Below, piece after piece: positions 9,007 to 16,933 of a DNA stretch of 55,932 bases; the stretch's first letter is position 1; each line of letters begins with the position of its first letter. The translations under genes and the position numbers were made by a program. The notes beneath the pieces were generated by a model, which was not told the origin of the DNA, did not search any database, and worked only from the letters and a program-made list of their open reading frames with translations. Origin of the DNA: JACQFZ01 sp041485885 (GTDB taxonomy: Bacteria > Pseudomonadota > Gammaproteobacteria > Acidiferrobacterales > Sulfurifustaceae); the NCBI GenBank assembly GCA_041485885.1, contig JBGPKL010000019.1, forward strand, positions 1 to 55,932. Reading direction: 5' to 3'.

Positions 9007-9501
9007 ATGTACGAGACAACGGTCATCGCGGGAGCATCGTTAACGCCGGACGCGGAACAATATCTGACATTTCGCCTTGACGGCCTTGACTATGGAATCC
9101 CGATCCAGCAAGTGCAGGAGATCCGCGGTTGGACACGCGTCACCCCGCTGCCCAACTCACCGCGATACATCAAAGGCGTGCAGAATCTGCGCGGCACGAT
9201 AGTTCCAATCATCGATTTGCGGCTGCGCTTCAATTTGAGCGAAGCCACCTACGACGCGTGCACCGTGATCGTCGTCGTGAACGTGGGCGGGCGCCTCGCC
9301 GGGCTCGTCGTCGATGCCGTGAGCGACGTGATCAATCTTGCCGCCGAGCAGCGACGCAGTGCCCCAGAGTTCGAAGGGCAGGCGAATCGTCAATTCATCC
9401 AAGGCCTCACTCAGGTGGACGATAAGTTGTTAGTCCTAATCGACGTGGACAAGCTCGTGAATCAAGAAGCGCTCGCGCAGGCGGCGGACGCCGCCGCTTA
9501 A
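9007..9501 (+). CDS. cheW: Chemotaxis coupling protein CheW
   Basis: A 164-residue CheW that links receptors to CheA. The two-subdomain CheW fold is evident: YLTFRLDGLDYGIPIQQVQE, the conserved NLRGTIVPIIDLRLRF, then VVVNVGGRLAGLVVDAVSDV and LLVLIDVDKLV. It follows cheA by 9 bases with a weak site (GAGAGGG) before ATG 9007. Length is normal. Confidence 0.95.
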   Translation: MYETTVIAGASLTPDAEQYLTFRLDGLDYGIPIQQVQEIRGWTRVTPLPNSPRYIKGVQNLRGTIVPIIDLRLRFNLSEATYDACTVIVVVNVGGRLAGLVVDAVSDVINLAAEQRRSAPEFEGQANRQFIQGLTQVDDKLLVLIDVDKLVNQEALAQAADAAA

Positions 9502-9530
9502 GCGGTCGATGCAACGGTTGGGAGAACGCA

Positions 9531-10922
9531 ATGAAAACGGTGCGCGGAAACGGACTACGGCTTCGAACCAAGCTTCTGATCGCTATCGGCGTCGTCTATC
9601 TGACATTGGCGACCGGGGGCGCCGTCGCCTTCTACAACATGGAGCGGATGGTGCAATTCGCGGAGAACGGGCGCACGCGCCTTTTGCAAGCCGGCGGCCG
9701 CATCACCATCGAGGAAGCGCTCGGCGGTTATGAGCAGGAATACACAAAAATTCGCGACGCCTATCGCTATACGCGGATCTTGACCGTCGTGATGGCACTG
9801 GTGGCGCTCGTCGCGATGTTCGGCATCGCTCTTTACTTGAACCACGTCGTGAGTCGACCGATCCGGCGGCTTCAAGCCGATTTGAAACGCGTGAGCGAAG
9901 GCGACCTCACGGTTTCGGTCGACATTGACACGAACCAGCAGGATGAAATCGCGGAACTTGCGGAGCTACTGAAGGCGACGACCGAGCGCTTGAGCGACAG
10001 CTTGAAGCGCGTCACCGCGGCGGCCGAGAGCGTCTACAGCGGTTCGCAGCAACTGAGCGCGGCGAGCGAGCAACTCTCTTCTTCCGCGCAAGCGCAAGCG
10101 AGCTCGCTCGAGGAAACCGCCGCGTCGATGGAAGAGATGACGAGCACGGTGAAGCACAATGCCGACAACGCGTTGCAGGTGGACAAACTGGCGGCGGAAT
10201 CCGCCGAAGCGGCGAGCGAAAGCGTGACGATGGCGACGTCGTTGCAGCGGTCCATGGATTTGATCAACGGCAGCAGCGGCAAGATCGCCGATATCATCGG
10301 CGTCATCGATGAGATCGCCTTTCAGACGAATTTGTTGGCGCTAAACGCCGCCGTCGAAGCGGCACGCGCGGGCGAGCACGGCCGCGGGTTTGCGGTGGTG
10401 GCCGCCGAAGTCCGCAGCCTCGCTCAACGAAGCGCGCAGGCGGCGAAGGAGATTAAGACCTTGATCACCGACAGCGTGGAGAAGGTAGGCGATGGCGCGC
10501 ATCTGGTCGGCATCACCGGCACCAAGCTCGAAGGGATCGTTTCGAAGGTGCGCAGCGTCGCGGAGCTCGTTTCGGAGATCAACGCCTCCAGTCAGGAACA
10601 GGCGTCCGGCATCGAACAAGTGAACCGCGCGATCGTGCACATGGACGGATCGACGCAGGCGACCGCGGCGCAGGCCGAGGAACTGACCGGCACGAGCCAG
10701 TCGCTCGCCTCGCAGGCGGAGCACCTGCGTCGGCTCGTCGCGCAGTTCAAGTTCACCGGCGGTTCCGTCTCGACCGCGGCGCCGGTGACGAAGCCCGCGC
10801 CCGTGGCGCGGCAAGCTACCGCGGAGGCGGCAAAAGCGTCTCCGGCCACTAGCGACGCCAAGATACAGGTATTGCGCCCGCGTCGGGCCGCCGGGGCGAA
10901 CGATGACTGGACCGAGTTTTAA
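9531..10922 (+). CDS. Methyl-accepting chemotaxis protein with very short outer loop
   Basis: A 463-residue receptor of the Tsr/Tar class. TM1 is about residues 12-35, TM2 about 82-104, then HAMP (SRPIRRLQADLKRVSEGD), the adaptation helices rich in E/Q/A, and the signalling tip IAFQTNLLALNAAVEAARAG. The outer loop is only about 45 residues, where relatives have a four-helix-bundle sensor of some 150. The C-terminus, DWTEF, fits the xWxxF pentapeptide used to tether CheR and CheB, both encoded downstream. Start ATG 9531 follows GGGAGA. It is probably an adaptation-competent receptor that has lost or never had its ligand domain. Confidence 0.92.
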   Translation: MKTVRGNGLRLRTKLLIAIGVVYLTLATGGAVAFYNMERMVQFAENGRTRLLQAGGRITIEEALGGYEQEYTKIRDAYRYTRILTVVMALVALVAMFGIALYLNHVVSRPIRRLQADLKRVSEGDLTVSVDIDTNQQDEIAELAELLKATTERLSDSLKRVTAAAESVYSGSQQLSAASEQLSSSAQAQASSLEETAASMEEMTSTVKHNADNALQVDKLAAESAEAASESVTMATSLQRSMDLINGSSGKIADIIGVIDEIAFQTNLLALNAAVEAARAGEHGRGFAVVAAEVRSLAQRSAQAAKEIKTLITDSVEKVGDGAHLVGITGTKLEGIVSKVRSVAELVSEINASSQEQASGIEQVNRAIVHMDGSTQATAAQAEELTGTSQSLASQAEHLRRLVAQFKFTGGSVSTAAPVTKPAPVARQATAEAAKASPATSDAKIQVLRPRRAAGANDDWTEF

Positions 10923-10957
10923 TCGGCTTGCAATGAAACTCCGCCGGAAGCGCGCGC

Positions 10958-11839
10958 ATGTCCTCGGTATCACCGTCTCAATATACGCTCGGCCAGCCGG
11001 CAATTAAGCTGACGGAGGCGGAGTTCCAGCAGCTACGCGTATTTATTCACGTCCACACCGGCATCGCTCTTTCCGAGCACAAGCGCGCGCTCGTTTACGC
11101 GCGACTCGCGAAGCGCTTGCGACATCATCGGCTCGATCGCTTCGCGGATTACTACACGCTCCTCACCGAGCAGGATCCGCAAGGCGAGGAGCTGATCGAG
11201 ATGATCAATTGCATCACCACGAATAAGACGGACTTCTTTCGCGAGCCGCACCACTTTCGTTTTCTGACCGAGCGTGTTTTTCCGGAATTCCGCGCGAAGG
11301 CACCGAGCGGATCGCGCCGACTGCGCTTCTGGAGCGCCGGTACGGCGTCGGGCGAAGAAGCGTACACACTCGGCATTACCGTACGCGAGGCATTTCCGGC
11401 GCATGAGTCGTGGGATATTCGCGTCCTCGCGACCGACATCGATACGCATGTGTTAGCGCACGCGGAGGCCGGGGAGTATTCGCTCGAGCAGGCAGCGCGC
11501 ATTCCCGATCCGTTGTTGCGCCGCTACTTTTATCAGGGCGAGGGAGCAAATGCCGGGCGCGTGCAAGTCAAGCAGGCGTTGAAAGACCTCATTCGTTTCC
11601 GGCGCCTTAATCTGATGGATGATCCCTGGCCGATGCGCGGGCTGTTCGACGCGATTCTTTGTCGCAATGTCATTATCTACTTCGATCGCGCCACGCAACG
11701 CCGACTTATTGAACGCTTCACGCAGTTGCTGAACCCGGGCGGCTATCTGTTTCTCGGCCATTCCGAATCGTTGATCGACGCGGGAAGCAAGCTGCGCCAC
11801 ATGAGTCAGAGCGTGTATCAACACCGCGAGAGGGCCTGA
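10958..11839 (+). CDS. cheR: Chemotaxis methyltransferase CheR
   Basis: A 293-residue CheR that methylates receptor glutamates using S-adenosylmethionine. The N-terminal helical domain (FQQLRVFIHVHTGIALSEHK) is followed by the Rossmann methyltransferase core: RFWSAGTASGEEAYTLGI (usual SAGCSTGEE), LATDIDTHVLAHA, and RNVIIYFDRATQRRLI. Length is typical. It lies 35 bases after the receptor gene that carries a likely CheR-binding tail and 2 bases before cheD. Confidence 0.95.
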   Translation: MSSVSPSQYTLGQPAIKLTEAEFQQLRVFIHVHTGIALSEHKRALVYARLAKRLRHHRLDRFADYYTLLTEQDPQGEELIEMINCITTNKTDFFREPHHFRFLTERVFPEFRAKAPSGSRRLRFWSAGTASGEEAYTLGITVREAFPAHESWDIRVLATDIDTHVLAHAEAGEYSLEQAARIPDPLLRRYFYQGEGANAGRVQVKQALKDLIRFRRLNLMDDPWPMRGLFDAILCRNVIIYFDRATQRRLIERFTQLLNPGGYLFLGHSESLIDAGSKLRHMSQSVYQHRERA

Positions 11840-11841
11840 GC

Positions 11842-12438
11842 ATGGCTGCACCGTTGAGACCGCGCGGCAACCAATCGCCGGTCGGCGAGGCGAATACGCC
11901 GCAGGTGACGATCCATATCGGCGGCCTGCGGTCGAGTCGCGAACCGCTGGTGATCGACACCGTCCTCGGCTCCTGTATCGCCGCCTGCCTGTTCGATCCC
12001 GAAGCGAAGATCGGCGGTATGAACCACTTCATGCTTCCCGAAGGCGTCGATCCTACCAATCCGAACAGCGCGCGCTATGGCGTATATGCCATGGAGTTGC
12101 TGATCAGCGATCTCATGAAGCTTGGCGCGGGCCGAAAAAATTTCCGCGCCAAGATATTCGGCGGCGGTCATGTGCTGAAGATCCGGGAAAGCGCGAGCGG
12201 CGTTCCGAAGCGCAACATAGAGTTCGTCAGGAAGTTTCTCGAGCACGAACAAATTCCGATCCTGAAAGAAGACGTGGGTGGATATCAGCCACGGCGCGTG
12301 CTGTTTCATACCGACACCAGTCGCGTGTTCGTGAAGTATCTCGGTCAGCAAGAGGCGCAACGGACTGCCGAGGAAGAAATGGTCTACCTCATCAGTCTCA
12401 AGCGGCAGAAACTCGACGGCGACGTGGAGCTCTTCTGA
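11842..12438 (+). CDS. cheD: Chemoreceptor glutamine deamidase CheD
   Basis: A 198-residue CheD, which deamidates receptor glutamines to create methylation sites. The catalytic Cys lies in VLGSCIAACLFD and the His in GGMNHFMLPEG; KIFGGGHV is the third conserved block. A C-terminal extension of about 35 residues ends in DVELF, the same last four residues as the first receptor of this operon. The stop overlaps cheB (TGATG, 12436-12440). Confidence 0.94.
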   Translation: MAAPLRPRGNQSPVGEANTPQVTIHIGGLRSSREPLVIDTVLGSCIAACLFDPEAKIGGMNHFMLPEGVDPTNPNSARYGVYAMELLISDLMKLGAGRKNFRAKIFGGGHVLKIRESASGVPKRNIEFVRKFLEHEQIPILKEDVGGYQPRRVLFHTDTSRVFVKYLGQQEAQRTAEEEMVYLISLKRQKLDGDVELF

Positions 12439-13547
12439 TGAGCACCTCGCGCTCCGCTGAGACCCCGCGGCGCCCGCCTACGGACGATACCGGCCGGAAG
12501 ATCCGCGCGCTCGTCATCGACGACTCGGCGTTGATGCGCCAGCTGCTCGCCGCGATTCTTTCGGAAGACGACGGCATCGAGGTCGTTGGAACCGCGCCGG
12601 ACCCTTACATTGCGCGGGAGAAGATAAAGCGCTTACAGCCCGATGTGTTAACGCTCGACGTGGAAATGCCGGGCATGGACGGCCTCAAGTTTCTCGAAAA
12701 CCTCATGCGGCTACGGCCGATGCCGGTGGTGATGGTTTCGTCGTTGACCCGACACGGCGCAACGGCGACGCTGCGCGCGCTCGAGTTGGGCGCTATCGAT
12801 GTCGTCGCCAAGCCGCACGGGGACCCGCGCGCGTCGGTTTCGGCGTTGGCTGTGGAGCTTCGAGCGAAAGTCAGAGCGGCCGCACAAGCTCATTTGAGGC
12901 GCGGGCCGCGTATAGCGCCGTCGGCGCGCGCGCTGCCTGCCGTCTCCGGCGCCGCGGCGCGTTGTCAGCATGGTGTGATCGCTATCGGCGCGTCGACCGG
13001 CGGCACGCAGGCGATCGCGGAGATTCTGCAACGCTTGCCGGCGACGATGCCGCCGATCGTCATCGTGCAACACATGCCGCCGCGATTCACCGGCTACTTC
13101 GCGGAGCGGTTGAATGGAAGCTGCGCGCTCGAGGTGCGCGAAGCGTGCGACGGCGACGCGCTGCAGCCGGGTATGGCCCTCATCGCGCCCGGAGGCCAAC
13201 AGATGGATATCGTCGGCGGGTCGACCGTATCGAGCTACAAGGTAAGAGTCTACGACGGCGAGCCGGTTAACCTGCATCGGCCTTCGGTCGATGTGCTATT
13301 CGACTCGGCAGCGGCGGTGGCGCACGCTAATGCCGTCGGCGTTATTCTAACGGGGATGGGAGGCGACGGCGCGCGGGGCTTGAGCGCCATGCGGCGACAG
13401 CGCGCGCTCACGATCGCTCAAGACGAAGCGACCAGTTTAGTGTTCGGCATGCCGGAACGGGCTATACGCGAGGGAGGAGCATGCGAAGTATTGCCGCTCG
13501 ATCGAATCGCGGAGAGATTGGTTGCCTGGGTGGGCGAGCCCGAGTAG
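12438..13547 (+). CDS. cheB: Chemotaxis methylesterase CheB
   Basis: A 369-residue response regulator/methylesterase that removes receptor methyl groups and answers CheA. The receiver domain has the phosphoacceptor D74 in LTLDVEMPGMDG and the Lys in VAKPHG; a proline/arginine linker joins it to the esterase domain with catalytic Ser in AIGASTGGTQAI, His in VQHMPPRFTGYFAERLN and Asp in GMGGDGARGL. Start ATG overlaps the cheD stop. It ends the operon at a TAG, just before an inverted repeat shared with the convergent GTPase gene. Confidence 0.96.
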   Translation: MSTSRSAETPRRPPTDDTGRKIRALVIDDSALMRQLLAAILSEDDGIEVVGTAPDPYIAREKIKRLQPDVLTLDVEMPGMDGLKFLENLMRLRPMPVVMVSSLTRHGATATLRALELGAIDVVAKPHGDPRASVSALAVELRAKVRAAAQAHLRRGPRIAPSARALPAVSGAAARCQHGVIAIGASTGGTQAIAEILQRLPATMPPIVIVQHMPPRFTGYFAERLNGSCALEVREACDGDALQPGMALIAPGGQQMDIVGGSTVSSYKVRVYDGEPVNLHRPSVDVLFDSAAAVAHANAVGVILTGMGGDGARGLSAMRRQRALTIAQDEATSLVFGMPERAIREGGACEVLPLDRIAERLVAWVGEPE

Positions 13548-13584
13548 TTTCGGGAATCGAGGAACGATAGCTACGATTGTTGAA

Positions 13585-13672
13585 ACCGCAGATGAACGCG
13601 GATTAACGCAGATGAGAAACAAACGGTTAGTTTTCTTTGATCTGCGTTTATCTGCGTGCATCCGCGGTTCCA
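13585..13672. repeat. Dispersed palindromic intergenic repeat, copy 1
   Basis: Between convergent cheB and the GTPase gene. The left arm has ACCGCAGATGAACGCGGATT and more GCAGATG units; the right arm is its complement, ending ATCCGCGGTT. Long imperfect hairpin of about 88 bases, able to act as a two-way terminator. Related copies lie at 23449-23526 and, more diverged, 29358-29428. Confidence 0.8.
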
Positions 13673-13682
13673 AAAGTCTTCG

Positions 13683-15662
13683 CTACTGCACCGGCCGCTG
13701 GATGCGCTCCAGCAATCCCTCGAGCAAACGCAGCTGATCGGTTACTTCCTGTTTCCTCGCCTCAAGCTCGGCGATGTGTGCTCCGAGCGTATCCATGTTC
13801 TTGTGAACCTTGCGTAGGTTGTCGAGCTGCCCGTCGATGGCGGCGCGATGATCGCGCAACTGGATGTATAGTGGATTCACCAGCGCCTGAAACCACGCCT
13901 TGGCGCTCTTGTTGCACTCGTCGAATAAGTGGCGCGACTGCGACACCAGCGTGATAAAGAATTTCTTGATTACGAATCGCTGCTCGGTCATAACCGTGAA
14001 CGGGCTGTTGCGGAAAGCCTCGGCCTTTTCTTCGAGGCGCTTGAACTCGATGATGTAAGGAAGCAAGGCGAGCTGCGCCGGTTGCAGGCGCGTAAAGCCG
14101 TATTCCGCATGCAGGCGTTCGTAGATCGATCCGACCTCGCGCTTGAGTGCTTCCGCGCGGCGGCCGACCTCCTCGATGCGTGTCCGGGTGCCGGCGAAGA
14201 ACGTGCTCATGCCTTGCTTCAAACCGTGCGTGGTCCAACTGTCCTGCATGTCGGTGCGCGTCTCCTGAATGATCTCGTCCAGACTCGCGAGACTAAGCGG
14301 CGCGAGCAGGGCTTTCGCCTGGGCCGACAGCGCCAGGCGCGTCGTCTCAAAGCCCTTGAGCTCGCGATCGTACTTCTGTTTCTCCGCGCGCATGCGCAGG
14401 ACCATCTTGTGGATGGCATCGAGATTGCGCCCGCCTAGCTGCTTCAGATCGGAAAGCTGTTTTTCCGCCGAGGCCGCGCGAGCTTGCAACAAGCTGCTGC
14501 TGTCCCGCATGCGCCCAGTGACTTCGTAAATGACCTTGCTCCGAACCAACTCATGCTTGGCCGGAATAATGTCGTCGGCGATGCGCTGTTCGAGCGCCGT
14601 GATGCCGCTACGCTCGACCAAAGCGACGTCGCCCTTGGCGCGCCCGGCCAATGCTTTTTGAGCCGACACGGCAAAAATATTGTGCGGGTCGGTACCGAGC
14701 GTCCGCGCCACTTCCCGCGCCTGCTTGGTCAGGGTTTCGTCGATGCGTTTCGGGTCTTGGAGCTCGTCCCAGAGAATGTCGATCTTGTTCAGTACGACGA
14801 ACCGGCCGACCGCGTTTACGCCGCGCGCGCCGATGACATGCTTGGTCCACACGTCCAGATCGCTGCGCGTCACACCAGCGTCCGCCGCGAGCACGAAGAT
14901 GAGCGCGTGCGCTTCCGGTAACATCCGAAGCGTCAGCTCGGGTTCGGCGCCGAGCGCGTTGAGCCCGGGGGTATCGAGCACGACGAGGCCTTGGCGCAAG
15001 AACGGGTGTGGGAAGTTGATGATCGCGTGGCGCCAAACGGGGACGTCGACCAGCGTGTCATGGGAGGGACGCTTCGCGTCGGCGGCGACGGTGTACAGCC
15101 CCAGCTCCTGCGCCTCCCACACGCTGACTTTCTTGGTTCGACCGACTTCCAAGAACGCCTGTTTTACTTCTTCGGCTGAGTTCGGCCGAAGAATGTGAAT
15201 CATGGTCCAGTGAACCGGGGTAGCCTTGTATTCCGTGATCGTGGTGGCGGTCTTGCGCGTTTCGATCGGAAGCAGACGAATAGAAGGCGGTATGTTTTCG
15301 TCGAAGCGTAGCTCGGTCGGGCACATGGTAGTGCGTCCGGCCGCCGAGGGGAGCAGCCGTTGCTTGAAGCTCGAGAAGAAGATTGCGTTTAGTAGCTCTG
15401 TTTTTCCGCGCGCAAATTCGGCAACCAACGCGACGCGTAAGCGCTCGGACTTTAGGCTCTCGGCCAACTCGTAAACCCGCAGGTCCTCTTCTCCGTCCGC
15501 GTTCCCCTGCTGTTCGACCCAGTTTTGATATTCGATAATCGCCGCCGCGACGTCGTCGCACCAGGCGCGGTAACGCGCCAGCGATTGAGAAAAATTCGGC
15601 CGAGCCGGATTTTCCGGCGTCTGGCGAGTGCTGCTTTGCCGCAGGTTGGATAGGCGTTCCAT
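13683..15662 (-). CDS. Dynamin-family GTPase
   Basis: A 659-residue bacterial dynamin-like protein. GTP-binding motifs: G1 as EFARGKTELLNAIF (GKT at 86-88), the switch region GRTTMCPTELRF, G3 as VLDTPGLNALG, and G4 as VVLNKIDILW. Long helical and coiled-coil regions follow (about residues 380-659), as in membrane-remodelling dynamins, with a short C-terminal coiled coil rich in E/K/Q. The P-loop lacks the usual first small residue spacing but keeps GK[ST]. It is alone on the minus strand, converging on cheB, with no second dynamin gene beside it. Its cellular role is not predictable from the sequence. Confidence 0.85.
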   Translation of the reverse strand: MERLSNLRQSSTRQTPENPARPNFSQSLARYRAWCDDVAAAIIEYQNWVEQQGNADGEEDLRVYELAESLKSERLRVALVAEFARGKTELLNAIFFSSFKQRLLPSAAGRTTMCPTELRFDENIPPSIRLLPIETRKTATTITEYKATPVHWTMIHILRPNSAEEVKQAFLEVGRTKKVSVWEAQELGLYTVAADAKRPSHDTLVDVPVWRHAIINFPHPFLRQGLVVLDTPGLNALGAEPELTLRMLPEAHALIFVLAADAGVTRSDLDVWTKHVIGARGVNAVGRFVVLNKIDILWDELQDPKRIDETLTKQAREVARTLGTDPHNIFAVSAQKALAGRAKGDVALVERSGITALEQRIADDIIPAKHELVRSKVIYEVTGRMRDSSSLLQARAASAEKQLSDLKQLGGRNLDAIHKMVLRMRAEKQKYDRELKGFETTRLALSAQAKALLAPLSLASLDEIIQETRTDMQDSWTTHGLKQGMSTFFAGTRTRIEEVGRRAEALKREVGSIYERLHAEYGFTRLQPAQLALLPYIIEFKRLEEKAEAFRNSPFTVMTEQRFVIKKFFITLVSQSRHLFDECNKSAKAWFQALVNPLYIQLRDHRAAIDGQLDNLRKVHKNMDTLGAHIAELEARKQEVTDQLRLLEGLLERIQRPVQ

Positions 15663-15826
15663 CTTTGAATCTTCGACGCTCGACAGTGTTTTTAATTAAA
15701 TGAAGACGTTACCCGGTTAGGTGCAAGACTTAGGCCAAGAATAGGCTCGCCGACTGCTACTTTCGAGGTGCGAATTCCCCTAGAATTCTCGTATTCCCAG
15801 CTACTTACGAGCTTAGGCGCGCCGCG

Positions 15827-16879
15827 TTGGTCCATACCTCGGTCCCTCCGGATAGATCGGTCACCCTGCTTCTTCCCGGGCTGTTGAGTCTTCCCGCGAG
15901 CCTCGTAGGTAAAGATACAACAGGGCCGGCCGCACCTGCCTTGGAAGCCTGTTTAGCCCGCGCTGACCGTCTCTCGGGACATAACGGAGACTTGGAGGCG
16001 CAGGTTTTCGGGTTTTTTGGCATTGATGCGCCCCCGGATGCCGACCTGCCGGTGGCGGCCGTAACCCGGGCGCTGGACATGGGGGTCATCGACAAGGGAT
16101 GGTGGCTTCGGGCCGACCCGGTGCATCTGCGCCCCGCGCGAGACCGCTTGGTCTTGCTCGACACCCAAAGGGTGTCGCTGACACAGGACGAGGCGACTCG
16201 CCTCGCGGCGGAGGTTCTCGAAGCTTACGCCGAAGAGGGTTGGGTACTTAAGGCACCGCGCCCCGGTCGTTGGTACCTAAAACCGCCCCGTGCACCGCGC
16301 ATCCTTACTACACCGTTGCCGCAGGTCGTCGGCAAAGACATACATCCCTATCTGCCGCAGGGTAAGGACGGAAAGGCATGGCATACGATTCTGAACGAAA
16401 TGCAGATCCTGTTGCACACTGCTGCCGTGAACGCCGAGCGCGAGGAGCGCGGAGAGTTGCCGATCAATAGCCTTTGGTTTTGGGGCGGCGGGCGATTGCC
16501 GAACATCAGCTCGGTGAACTGGGCGGGAATTTATAGCGAAGAGCCGGTTACCCTCGCCCTCGGGCGCCTGTCCGAAGTGCCGAGCGCTGCATGCCCGAAA
16601 AGCTTCGCGGATTGGGAGCGGCAAGCCCAACGGCCCGGACCGCATTTGATCGTGCTCGATCAGGCGCGAGCGGCGATTCAATACGGTGACGGCGAACAAT
16701 GGAGCGATTTCCTCGAGCGCTTCGACGAAGATTGGATGGCGCCGATTCTCAATGCACTGAAGACCCGTATCATTGCTGAACTCACTCTCTGCACCGACAA
16801 CGGTCGATGCTATCGGCTAGGAAGGTCACAATTGCGGCGCTGGTGGCGCCGGCGCCGCGCGCTCGCGACTTACCGATAA
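15827..16879 (+). CDS. RpfE-type / phosphoglycerate-mutase-like regulatory protein
   Basis: A roughly 350-residue protein of the family annotated as RpfE-type regulatory protein or cofactor-independent phosphoglycerate-mutase-like (COG4255). Family blocks visible: DPVHLRPARDRLVLLD, GRWYLKPP, the HTILNEMQILLHTAAVNAER helix and NSLWFWGGGRLP. It commonly lies beside recJ, as here (54 bases). The function is unclear. The start is uncertain: no ATG lies near the N-terminal domain, so TTG 15827 is a best guess and the frame is open further upstream. Confidence 0.7.
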   Translation: MVHTSVPPDRSVTLLLPGLLSLPASLVGKDTTGPAAPALEACLARADRLSGHNGDLEAQVFGFFGIDAPPDADLPVAAVTRALDMGVIDKGWWLRADPVHLRPARDRLVLLDTQRVSLTQDEATRLAAEVLEAYAEEGWVLKAPRPGRWYLKPPRAPRILTTPLPQVVGKDIHPYLPQGKDGKAWHTILNEMQILLHTAAVNAEREERGELPINSLWFWGGGRLPNISSVNWAGIYSEEPVTLALGRLSEVPSAACPKSFADWERQAQRPGPHLIVLDQARAAIQYGDGEQWSDFLERFDEDWMAPILNALKTRIIAELTLCTDNGRCYRLGRSQLRRWWRRRRALATYR

Positions 16880-16933
16880 CACGAGACGCACGCAACACGG
16901 TATGCTTGTTTCCTCTGTCGCGCGCCTACTTGA

